From positions 5,011-24,980 of the forward strand of contig CAKOGP040001691.1 in NCBI GenBank assembly GCA_933822405.4: a stretch of 19,970 bases of DNA, written 5' to 3'. The notes below the pieces were generated by a model that ran no database searches, was not told where the DNA came from, and saw nothing but the letters and a program-made list of their open reading frames with translations. The number at the start of each line of letters is the position of its first letter. Position 1 is the first letter of the stretch. Shown one piece after another: positions 9,014 through 17,036 of this stretch. The position numbers and the translations under genes are program-made. Source of the DNA: Cylindrotheca closterium (taxonomy: Eukaryota > Bacillariophyta > Bacillariophyceae > Bacillariales > Bacillariaceae).

Positions 9014-9331
9014 ATGGGAAAGTATACATCTCTGAAGGTTGTTTCAACGGCTGCTAAGAAGGCAGGCGGATCAAAATCTAAGTCGGGTTCTACCTCCAAA
9101 AAGAGCGGAAAGAAACGATTGGAAAATGCATCCTCTGTTGATTTACGTCAACCTAAAGATAGAGATCCCAAGATCTCCGACGATTCCGGAATTCAAGAAG
9201 TGATCGACACATTGCGCCCACTGATTGACTTCGGGCTCTCCACTCAAGATTTAGTCGCTATCGGCTATGACAAGAACTCTACTCAGATAGAGTTTGGAAA
9301 TCACGTTTTTACGAAATGGATCGACTGTTGA
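9014..9331 (+). pseudogene. Truncated MGKYTSL-family gene, array unit 3
   Basis: Same 105-codon reading frame as units 1, 2 and 4. It ends at the LTR-like junction (9325/9326). Confidence 0.7.
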
Positions 9332-9941
9332 AATTGCTCTCTTGGAGACCATTCATTGGAAACTCCTTGATGGAAGCAGTTCGACACGTCCGATCGGACA
9401 GACGGACAAATGTCCGTTTTGGTCCGTTTATTCGGGGGATTCCTATGAGTCGGTTTTTGCAGGGAATCTGAAAACATGGAATTGTGGGCTTGGACTATCA
9501 AACGTCTGAGCGCCACAAAAATCCCAGACTGAATCCTGCGGGAGTTCTGTACGTGGATTTTGTACCGGCCTTTCTGGATTGCAAACATCCAGTAAAGGTT
9601 TGGGAAATTTGAGTTTTCGTGCAAGGCTTTTGCTTTGCCCATTCCATGTAGATAACAAGTCTTTTAGAATAGTTATTTCCTGTAGAGATGATTATTTCCT
9701 ATTAGGCGGATCGGAGATCGCTATGGTCGGTGCCTCTACATGACGACTTGATGGGTCGCATGTTGGCACGGCTGGTTGGCAATGATGGCTTTATGGGCCA
9801 AAAAGTTGTCAATCGGTTTGGACGACAACAAGCCTGTCGCTTGTCTGATGTCCGCCAGAACCGAAATCCAACTGGGTTGCCTTCCATCCGGATTGCCTCG
9901 CAAACATCATTTCGTTCCGGGACCTCCTAGACGCGCACCAT

Positions 9942-10598
9942 GTGACATTGAACTCTTGTCAGTCACGTAGCTTCACGGTACATTGCCTACGCAATGGTAC
10001 TGGTCGAACGCGCAGAAAGGTGCATTTCCGCCCCTCCGGGACCGGACTATTCTATTTCGATCCAGAAGGCGATTTAAGTGAGACGTTTAAGCGTTTCCCC
10101 GAGAGCAAAAAAGTTTTGTCGAGCATCGAACGCCAAACACACGAAATACTTAATGCCACGGTAGCTGAGAATCTAAAAGCTTTCTCTGCACGTCAACAAA
10201 TGCGAATTGCGAGGGCTCGCGAGGTCTATGCTGACGTAGGGCGACCATCTTTTGAGAACTTCCTACGCATGCTAAAGTATCGTCAGATACCGGACGTGCC
10301 AATAACAGAAGAAGATGCGAAGAAGATGATCCGCGCTTATGGACCTGACATTCATGCACTCCGTGGGAAAACTGTTTGCAGGCGACCAAATGCCGTTCCA
10401 TCCGGAAGACGAATTCTGCCACCGGACTCCATACTTAGAGCTAATAGTCAGATAATTATGTGTGCCGATATCTTCTTCGTCGATAGCATCCCGTTCTTAT
10501 TGGCCGTCTCGCGGAATCTTCGTCACGTGTTCGTTGACGTTCTGCAATCTTGCGCCATGGCGAGCCAGGTTCTCCCTCTACTTAAGAAGTGTTTATAG
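9942..10598 (+). pseudogene. Copia pol fragment, array unit 3
   Basis: Identical 218-residue translation to that in units 1, 2 and 4, truncated at the unit boundary at 10594. Confidence 0.65.
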
Positions 10599-10729
10599 AA
10601 AAAGAAAAACGGAAAACGAAAAGCACGGAATCGATCGGAACTTGCAAACGGTGTTCGTAACCTAAGTACTAGAGTCTACGTAGAAACTGCAGCAGTTTTA
10701 TCAATTCAACGGCATTTCACTGTTCTACA

Positions 10730-11047
10730 ATGGGAAAGTATACATCTCTGAAGGTTGTTTCAACGGCTGCTAAGAAGGCAGGCGGATCAAAATCTAAGTC
10801 GGGTTCTACCTCCAAAAAGAGCGGAAAGAAACGATTGGAAAATGCATCCTCTGTTGATTTACGTCAACCTAAAGATAGAGATCCCAAGATCTCCGACGAT
10901 TCCGGAATTCAAGAAGTGATCGACACATTGCGCCCACTGATTGACTTCGGGCTCTCCACTCAAGATTTAGTCGCTATCGGCTATGACAAGAACTCTACTC
11001 AGATAGAGTTTGGAAATCACGTTTTTACGAAATGGATCGACTGTTGA
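10730..11047 (+). pseudogene. Truncated MGKYTSL-family gene, array unit 4
   Basis: Same 105-codon reading frame as the preceding units. It ends at the LTR-like junction (11041/11042). This is the last complete unit. Confidence 0.7.
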
Positions 11048-11657
11048 AATTGCTCTCTTGGAGACCATTCATTGGAAACTCCTTGATGGAAGCAGTTCGA
11101 CACGTCCGATCGGACAGACGGACAAATGTCCGTTTTGGTCCGTTTATTCGGGGGATTCCTATGAGTCGGTTTTTGCAGGGAATCTGAAAACATGGAATTG
11201 TGGGCTTGGACTATCAAACGTCTGAGCGCCACAAAAATCCCAGACTGAATCCTGCGGGAGTTCTGTACGTGGATTTTGTACCGGCCTTTCTGGATTGCAA
11301 ACATCCAGTAAAGGTTTGGGAAATTTGAGTTTTCGTGCAAGGCTTTTGCTTTGCCCATTCCATGTAGATAACAAGTCTTTTAGAATAGTTATTTCCTGTA
11401 GAGATGATTATTTCCTATTAGGCGGATCGGAGATCGCTATGGTCGGTGCCTCTACATGACGACTTGATGGGTCGCATGTTGGCACGGCTGGTTGGCAATG
11501 ATGGCTTTATGGGCCAAAAAGTTGTCAATCGGTTTGGACGACAACAAGCCTGTCGCTTGTCTGATGTCCGCCAGAACCGAAATCCAACTGGGTTGCCTTC
11601 CATCCGGATTGCCTCGCAAACATCATTTCGTTCCGGGACCTCCTAGACGCGCACCAT

Positions 11658-12314
11658 GTGACATTGAACTCTTGTCAGTCACGTAGCTTCACGGTACATT
11701 GCCTACGCAATGGTACTGGTCGAACGCGCAGAAAGGTGCATTTCCGCCCCTCCGGGACCGGACTATTCTATTTCGATCCAGAAGGCGATTTAAGTGAGAC
11801 GTTTAAGCGTTTCCCCGAGAGCAAAAAAGTTTTGTCGAGCATCGAACGCCAAACACACGAAATACTTAATGCCACGGTAGCTGAGAATCTAAAAGCTTTC
11901 TCTGCACGTCAACAAATGCGAATTGCGAGGGCTCGCGAGGTCTATGCTGACGTAGGGCGACCATCTTTTGAGAACTTCCTACGCATGCTAAAGTATCGTC
12001 AGATACCGGACGTGCCAATAACAGAAGAAGATGCGAAGAAGATGATCCGCGCTTATGGACCTGACATTCATGCACTCCGTGGGAAAACTGTTTGCAGGCG
12101 ACCAAATGCCGTTCCATCCGGAAGACGAATTCTGCCACCGGACTCCATACTTAGAGCTAATAGTCAGATAATTATGTGTGCCGATATCTTCTTCGTCGAT
12201 AGCATCCCGTTCTTATTGGCCGTCTCGCGGAATCTTCGTCACGTGTTCGTTGACGTTCTGCAATCTTGCGCCATGGCGAGCCAGGTTCTCCCTCTACTTA
12301 AGAAGTGTTTATAG
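11658..12314 (+). pseudogene. Copia pol fragment, array unit 4
   Basis: Identical 218-residue translation to that in the earlier units. Its end coincides with the start of the truncated fifth unit at 12311. Confidence 0.65.
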
Positions 12315-12445
12315 AAAAAGAAAAACGGAAAACGAAAAGCACGGAATCGATCGGAACTTGCAAACGGTGTTCGTAACCTAAGTACTAGAGTCTACGTAGA
12401 AACTGCAGCAGTTTTATCAATTCAACGGCATTTCACTGTTCTACA

Positions 12446-12643
12446 ATGGGAAAGTATACATCTCTGAAGGTTGTTTCAACGGCTGCTAAGAAGGCAGGCG
12501 GATCAAAATCTAAGTCGGGTTCTACCTCCAAAAAGAGCGGAAAGAAACGATTGGAAAATGCATCCTCTGTTGATTTACGTCAACCTAAAGACAGAGATCC
12601 CAAGATCTCCAACGATTCCGGAACTAAAGAAGTATATATATAA
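12446..12643 (+). pseudogene. Truncated MGKYTSL-family gene, partial array unit 5
   Basis: A 65-codon ORF whose leader and first ~48 codons match array units 2-4. Near its end it has Asn and Thr where the 17037 copy also has Asn and Thr, and units 1-4 have Asp and Ile. Family similarity stops at 12633, and the last codons are read from the TATATATATA tail of the adjacent LINE-type element. The copy was therefore cut by that element or by a rearrangement at its end. Confidence 0.7.
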
Positions 12644-12920
12644 CTGAATCATTAATTGGTATTATGCTACTTCTAGAGTATCCAACTGCCGGTGTAATAC
12701 GGCTGTAGAGGCCAGGAACTAGGTTGCTTTTGGTCAACAAAGTTTGAACCACGTGGAGGCGTTCAAGAGAGGAACGTTGCTCGCAAGTCGAAAGTGTCAA
12801 GGGACGATCGGCTCTCCCACGCGAGGTGGGTTGGAGAATATGTATGTGTTAGACTGGGGTACGTGTGGCTTGTGATGTACCGGTACCAGAATCACTTGGG
12901 TAAATATGTAGACAAGTAAG
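12634..12920 (-). other. 3' untranslated tail of the LINE-type element
   Basis: This 287-bp stretch has no ORF of note. Read on the minus strand it follows the stop codon at 12921-12923 and ends in an AT-alternating run (12634-12643) immediately against the broken fifth array unit. A simple-sequence 3' end is common for LINEs primed at the target site. No polyadenylation signal or RNA gene was recognised. Confidence 0.5.
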
Positions 12921-13250
12921 TCAGGGCGCTGCTGGGCGAGGAGTAGGGTGGGTCAGTTCCCACATCAATCGTCGCCTGCCTGCAAGAGATCGTCTGATTT
13001 TGCGGCGGGCTTCGGAGATGACGAGGACCCATTCCTCCTTGTCCGCCAGGTGGAGTCGGAGGACTTCTACAAGGCGGGATCGACGGATGGCAGGGCGAAG
13101 GTTCCGAGGCAGGTCGCGAAGACCCATGTCAAACTCTTCGTGGATGCGTTGATCAAGAGCAGTCGCGCGCTGTTGGTTGACGATGTTGTCATCAGAATGA
13201 AAGACATCATTGCGATGCTTCCACATGCCTTTACAGATAAGGATGAGCTG
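12921..13250 (-). pseudogene. C-terminal extension of the LINE RNase H protein, separated by an in-frame TGA
   Basis: Reading continues in exactly the same frame as the upstream RNase H ORF after its TGA stop (13251-13253). It opens with a QLILICKGMWKHRNDVFH stretch, the MW..RN..FH pattern that commonly closes such LINE-type proteins. An ATG at 13226 could start a separate 101-codon ORF. The continuity of frame and motif makes a single nonsense change, for example CGA to TGA, the simplest explanation. The rest is Arg/Leu rich without a domain that I recognise. Confidence 0.6.
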
Positions 13251-14837
13251 TCAAGATAGATTGGCAGCCCACAGGTTACCGGATCGGCGACTACCGCGAG
13301 AGCGGTAGAATTGTTGCTGGAGGTCGGCCCAGCCGTGGACAAGAAGGCCTTCAAGGAGACATTGGGGGCCCAGGCGGAGTTGAGCCTCACAGACTTGGGT
13401 GAGGGCGGAAGAAGACATTCCGTGTAGGCGGTACCACGGAGTCTCTGTTTGAGGCTGGTTGTTAGGGGTGCGGATGGTGCAAAGAAGGGCCCCAAGGAAT
13501 TGGGCGATGGGTGTAGCAGTGGTGGTGGACTGGAACCATTCTTGGAGTTCTTGGAGTAGGAGCTGCCACTGGGTCTTGGCCCGGTCGGAAGGGCAGCGGG
13601 GAACGTGTAGGTGGTCTTCCTCCAGGCCGCACAAGGGGCATCGGTTCTTGGAGTTGAGACCGCATCGTTTACGGAACTTGCCGACACCGCACATCCCAAC
13701 GGTGTGTTTTGTGATGAAGCGCTGTTCGGCGGGCTTCAGAGACTTCATCGCTCGGTGCACTATCGGCCAGTCCACCGATCGGAAGTGTTCGGGAGCGAGG
13801 CGGCCTTTGGCTGCCCAGTATTCCATCAATTCCGGCAGGAGAACGGCTTCGTCGACCGATTCCAAGGCCAGACAGGAGACCTTCTCGTTGTCGATGTAGA
13901 TCGCACAAGGTTCAGAGAAGAACTTGGGGTTGGTGGCGATCGTGTCGTTGGTGGCGATCAGCTCGTCGGCGTAGCCCTGGGCAATGTCGTCCACCTCGGA
14001 GTTCCGTCGTTTCCACCAAGACATCTGTCGCCATGTCTTGGTTTGGTCAGCATGGCCGCCCACGTGTTGTTCGGCCCAGGATATGTTGGAAACTCGGAGG
14101 GCCTCGCAGATGGAGGACAAGAGATCGAAGTGTGGGGCGATTGGAGACAGCGGCCAAGTCGAGAAGGCCTGGCGAAGCGCGGCACTCCCATCACACGCCA
14201 CACAGACTCGTGGCTTGGCGAGGGACTGTAGGCGTAGGCGGAGCCAAGAAGCCACCAAGATACCAGCTAACAGACCGATAAGTTCACTCCGGTACGCACT
14301 CTGATCCTCTCGTTTACCAGGTGTACGGCACTTGATCCAGATGACGTGCCCTCCCCGTCTAGTTTGTAGCTGGACTGCGGCTGTGCCCACTTGTTGCTTG
14401 AAGGAGCCATCGCTGATCACCCGTAGCTTTCCCTTCTCCAGTGCCTCCAGTAGGACTTGTTTGTCACCTTCAATGTAGATGTATTCCGGGACCCATCCCC
14501 AATTGTCGTCCATGTCGGCTGCCAATTCCCTCCAGATGTGAAGGATCGAGGCTGGCAAGGACTCCGGGTCTGGTGGATCTACCGGGGCCGTGCCCGTGAC
14601 AGTGACGTAGGCTGTCCGTGGGTGAAGGTTGACTGATGCCCTTTGGACGTCCCCGGGAAGGGTTCCCGTCCAGGTGTGGTGAAGATCCCTGCGGAAGGTC
14701 TTATGGGAACGCGAGTTGATGGGTCGGTAGATTGCCAGGCTTGCGGCCGTCCGATGGAAGAGGATCAAAGCGGTGCGAGAGAAGAGCCAGGTCCAGCGGT
14801 CTAGCGAATCAGACCACGGTCCGAGGGGCTGCAACAA
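13251..14837 (-). CDS. LINE-type RNase H and zinc-knuckle protein (C-terminal pol fragment)
   Basis: The 528-codon ORF contains an RNase H domain: VISDGSF (D143), YRSELIGLLAG (E185), ACDGSAA (D216), and QHVGGHAD (H258) with later acidic residues (D283/D284) that could complete the site. RNase H removes RNA from the RNA-DNA hybrid during retrotransposition. A zinc-binding motif CPLCGLEEDHLHVPRC (C400, C403, H409 or H411, C415) resembles the zf-RVT knuckle found after RT in plant and stramenopile LINEs. The true protein probably began farther upstream: the same frame reads on toward 14890, with frame changes needed to join the RT connection near 14840-14960. The first Met is therefore only the first available ATG. 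Catalytic residues look intact, but the whole element is broken. Confidence 0.65.
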   Translation of the reverse strand: MLQPLGPWSDSLDRWTWLFSRTALILFHRTAASLAIYRPINSRSHKTFRRDLHHTWTGTLPGDVQRASVNLHPRTAYVTVTGTAPVDPPDPESLPASILHIWRELAADMDDNWGWVPEYIYIEGDKQVLLEALEKGKLRVISDGSFKQQVGTAAVQLQTRRGGHVIWIKCRTPGKREDQSAYRSELIGLLAGILVASWLRLRLQSLAKPRVCVACDGSAALRQAFSTWPLSPIAPHFDLLSSICEALRVSNISWAEQHVGGHADQTKTWRQMSWWKRRNSEVDDIAQGYADELIATNDTIATNPKFFSEPCAIYIDNEKVSCLALESVDEAVLLPELMEYWAAKGRLAPEHFRSVDWPIVHRAMKSLKPAEQRFITKHTVGMCGVGKFRKRCGLNSKNRCPLCGLEEDHLHVPRCPSDRAKTQWQLLLQELQEWFQSTTTATPIAQFLGALLCTIRTPNNQPQTETPWYRLHGMSSSALTQVCEAQLRLGPQCLLEGLLVHGWADLQQQFYRSRGSRRSGNLWAANLS

Positions 14838-15290
14838 TCGGCGACGGCGGCTGTAGGGGCGGAGGACAGCTTGAGAGAGGACTTCGGGGCCAATTGTAGC
14901 TGGTCACAAAGTGTCCGGAAGGGTGGCCGGCAAGAGAAGCTGCCGTCAGGGAACACCCGTCGGCGGTGGTGAGTTCCAAGAGGGTGGTGACTTGGAGATA
15001 TTGGCGGCACCAGTTGAGCCACAGCAATTCCTCTTGGTCGACCAAGGCATCGATGAAGATGTCCATCAAGAGACGATCGTCGACACAGTGTAGGGACAAG
15101 GGAGGGGAGGAGATCTCGACTCTGATGCCCAATGAGTCGAGCTCGATCCAAACCCGTTTGAGCCATGTTTCGGAGGCAAGGATCCCGGTGTTGGTGGGTT
15201 CTTGTTGAAGAAGGGGAAAGGAGGTGCCCGTTTCGAGTTGGTGGGACTGTAGGTTGGCCTCCAGGTACTGGCCGGTCTTGGTACGGTTGG
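14809..15290 (-). pseudogene. LINE RT-RNase H connection, copy A (out of frame with RNase H)
   Basis: The minus-strand frame reads NRTKTGQYLEANLQ, TWLKRVWIELDSLGI, DIFIDAL and NWCRQYLQVTTLLELTTADG, which is the linker between RT and RNase H in the same element. It is open from 15540, but codons above 15290 come from the inserted LTR-like sequence. Toward 14960-14840 coding sense seems to hop through all three frames before the RNase H ORF, indicating at least two frameshifts. The same linker occurs again at 15802-16169. Confidence 0.6.
14923..15290 (-). repeat. 368-bp direct duplication, copy A
   Basis: Starts GTGGCCGGCAAGAGAAGC and ends GGTACGGTTGG, as does 15802-16169 at a constant offset of 879 bp. 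I counted five substitutions and no indel, about 98.6% identity. It flanks the LTR-like insert on its left. Copy A continues leftward into RNase H sequence, whereas copy B stops at the insert. Confidence 0.9.
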
Positions 15291-15801
15291 TGTTGGGATA
15301 TGACAAAATATGAGTTTTTACGTTCCAAACGAAACTATTCAAGTACGAGGTTTTCGACACGTGCGATCGGACTTTGATCGTCCAAGATGTTGGGATTCGA
15401 CGCAAGTATGCCGGACGCGAGTCTGTCGGACAATCTGTATCCACACAAACAGGAAAAGATCCTGTACAAGTGGAATATTGATGTGGTGTACGATGCAGTA
15501 GGGAATAATGCAAGATATCCCAAAGTACTGCATTCAACACAGAATTGCCGTAGAAGTCGAATCGAGTTCTGTAAACAAGGGATTTTCCAAGGGAAAATCG
15601 TCGAACTCACTTTTGTGATTGAAACATCAATTCAAGCCAAACATTAATCAAATAGGAACAATTTCACTCAAAGTATACCTAGACACAGGAGAACTATTGT
15701 CGTGAAAGTGTTGTACAATCAATTACGAATTTAGATTGCAGAGAGTTTGTTCTGAGCGCTAAAAGCACTCACGATAGAGCACATTTTGCTTTATTCTAAC
15801 A
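15291..15801. mobile_element. 511-bp LTR-like insert (probable solo LTR)
   Basis: The segment begins TGTTGGGATATGAC and ends TTTATTCTAACA. The termini form an imperfect inverted repeat (TGTTGGGATA against TGTTAGAATA, 8 of 10), the classic TG...CA form of a Copia LTR. No matching second LTR or internal coding region lies nearby. Short ORFs cross it on both strands, but none looks like a gene. It shares a 20-mer (15353-15372) with the LTR-like part of the array unit. Its immediate 5-bp flanks (GTTGG left, GTGGC right) do not match; instead it is bordered by 368-bp direct duplications. Confidence 0.6.
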
Positions 15802-16425
15802 GTGGCCGGCAAGAGAAGCTGCCGTCAGGGAACACCCGTCGGCGGTGGTGAGTTCCGAGAGGGTGGTGACTTGGAGATATTGGCGGCACCAGTTGAGCCA
15901 CAGCAAGTCCTCTTGGTCGACCAAGGCATCGATGAAGATGTCCATCAAGAGACGATCGTTGGCACAGTGTAGGGACAAGGGAGGGGAGGAGATCTCGACT
16001 CTGATGCCCAATGAGTCGAGCTCGATCCAAACCCGTTTGAGCCATGTTTCGGAGGCAAGGATCCCGGTGTTGGTGGGTTCTTGTTGAAGAAGGGGAAAGG
16101 AGGTGCCCGTTTCAAGTTGGTGGGACTGTAGGTTGGCCTCCAGGTACTGGCCGGTCTTGGTACGGTTGGCCGAATGGCGCATCAGAACACTGAGATGGTG
16201 GAAGACTTGAAGGGCGAAAGGATGCGGGATACCCAATCCCTGGTACTTCAGAGGGGCAAAGACCACGACGCGGGGAAAGGAACGGCAAACCCCAGCTTTG
16301 TGCAAACTCGCTTGGAGGATCGGTGACATGATGGACACCCAGTCGGAGCGGCCCAGTGTGGAAAGGGGCATCACATACTCAAAAAAAGAAGTAATGTAAC
16401 AAGAAGTTAAAAAGTTCTGCAACAA
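15796..16425 (-). pseudogene. LINE RT C-terminal part and RNase H connection, copy B
   Basis: The 209-codon frame reads EYVMPLSTLGRSDWVSIM, PILQASLHKAGVCRSFPR and LKYQGLGIPHPFALQVFHHL. This resembles the region after the RT palm in LINE-type elements, where a KAG..R.FPR...YQGLGIP pattern is typical. It then continues into the duplicated linker and is cut at 15801 by the LTR-like insert. The first ~10 codons come from an insert that begins near 16395. RT catalytic motifs lie farther upstream and are not in this fragment. Confidence 0.65.
15802..16169 (-). repeat. 368-bp direct duplication, copy B
   Basis: Partner of 14923-15290 in the same orientation. It continues rightward into RT sequence, whereas copy A stops at the insert at 15290. 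The two copies overlap the same stretch of the LINE, so the insert sits between two partially redundant halves. Confidence 0.9.
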
Positions 16426-16636
16426 GCTGTTCTAGAAAATTGATACCGAGAGATTCATTCGCCCACTGGTGCTGGCTGAGCAATGCAAATTGGTCCTCGT
16501 AAGAAGCTTCTTGTTCTTTGGTTCCAGCACTCTTATGGCACTACCAGCGGTAGTACTAGACTAGTAAGCAGCATCCTACTGTAGTGTGACACGTTAGCAT
16601 AAACAGGCAGATACACTCTGTCAAATTCATTCTACA
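16395..16636. mobile_element. About 242-bp insert splitting the LINE RT fragment, possibly a solo LTR
   Basis: RT-like coding sense breaks off after LLKATALKT (minus strand, near 16637) and resumes at EYVMPLSTL (near 16385). The intervening DNA starts TGTAACAAGAAGTT and ends AATTCATTCTACA, giving weak TG...CA inverted ends (10 of 14). The flanks AGTAA and AGTTT only partly agree, so the exact ends are uncertain. No ORF of interest is inside. Confidence 0.35.
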
Positions 16637-16900
16637 AGTTTTCAAGGCGGTTGCCTTGAGCAAGGGAAGAACATCATAGCAAAGTAGATGTTGGGGACGG
16701 AACTTGGCTGCCCAGTTCTTGGCCTTCTCCTGCAGGGCAAGGTGTTGTGCAGTTCCGGTCTCAAGTGGGGCCATCATGACTCCCAGGGTCCGTTCAGCTT
16801 CATCGGGTTGGAGGCGTCGTAGTGTCGCCCACGGCCGAGTCGGGTCTTGGAGGGTCAGTTCGCCAGGCATTTCAGCCTTCCTTCGAAACACCCACGTGCC
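16637..16900 (-). pseudogene. LINE RT fragment (C-terminal of the palm), truncated at the MGKYTSL boundary
   Basis: Within a minus-strand ORF running 16954-16556, the part from 16900 reads EMPGELTLQDPTRPW, DEAERTLGVMMAPLETG and LQEKAKNWAAKFR. The E..(R/K)TLGV...G and KA..WA spacing is typical of the segment after the YxDD box in LINE-type RTs. Codons before 16900 are leader sequence of the neighbouring MGKYTSL module, and those after 16637 are insert. It is therefore a fragment. Confidence 0.6.
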
Positions 16901-17036
16901 ATAGAAAAAGAAAAACGGAAAACGAAAAGCACCGAATCGATCGGAACTTTGCAAACGGTATTCGTAGCCTAAGTACTAGAGTCTACGTAGGAATTGCAGC
17001 AGTTTTATCAATTCAACGGCATTTCACTGTTTTACA
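16901..17036 (+). other. Conserved 136-bp leader of the MGKYTSL module
   Basis: Starting ATAGAAAAAGAAAAACGG, this stretch precedes the start codon in all six copies (16901, 5447, 7163, 8879, 10595, 12311), with a handful of substitutions and one inserted T in this copy. To its left, sequence differs at 5446, at the internal unit junctions and at 16900. It probably holds the 5' untranslated region and perhaps promoter elements. No clear TATA box was identified. Confidence 0.6.

Larger units (their letters stand above)
5447..12633 (+). repeat. Tandem array of a 1716-bp chimeric unit, four copies plus a partial fifth
   Basis: Units run 5447-7162, 7163-8878, 8879-10594, 10595-12310, and a truncated fifth 12311-12633. 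Period is exactly 1716 bp. Units 2-4 show no difference that I could see. Unit 1 differs at 5529 and 5540 (C instead of T). Each unit begins ATAGAAAAAGAAAAACGG, carries the 5' end of the MGKYTSL gene, switches at 5893/5894 to LTR-like and Copia pol sequence, and ends just inside the integrase core. The fifth unit has its own substitutions near 12592-12627 and ends where the (TA)n tail of the LINE element begins. An array this uniform implies very recent amplification or ongoing homogenisation. A misassembly cannot be excluded from sequence alone. Confidence 0.95.
12634..16900 (-). mobile_element. 5'-truncated, degenerate LINE-type (non-LTR) retrotransposon
   Basis: On the minus strand the order is: a fragment of the RT C-terminal region (16900-16637), the RT-RNase H connection (16394-15802 and again 15290-14923), RNase H and a CCHC zinc knuckle (about 14837-13251), a short C-terminal extension (13250-12921), and a 3' tail ending in TATATATATA (12634-12643). 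This order is that of a LINE ORF2 C-terminal half. The RT palm with YxDD is missing, so the element is 5' truncated where the MGKYTSL module begins at 16901. Inserts at 15291-15801 and 16395-16636, a TGA and frameshifts make it inactive. No clear target-site duplication was seen between the two ends. Confidence 0.7.

Noticed and set aside
5447..12633. CRISPR or short-spacer repeat array
   Set aside because: The period is 1716 bp with coding content and no short repeat-spacer pattern; context is eukaryotic.
13459..14304. Several + strand ORFs of 80-206 codons opposite the RNase H gene
   Set aside because: They are antisense to a frame with clear RNase H and zinc-knuckle motifs and have no recognisable content.
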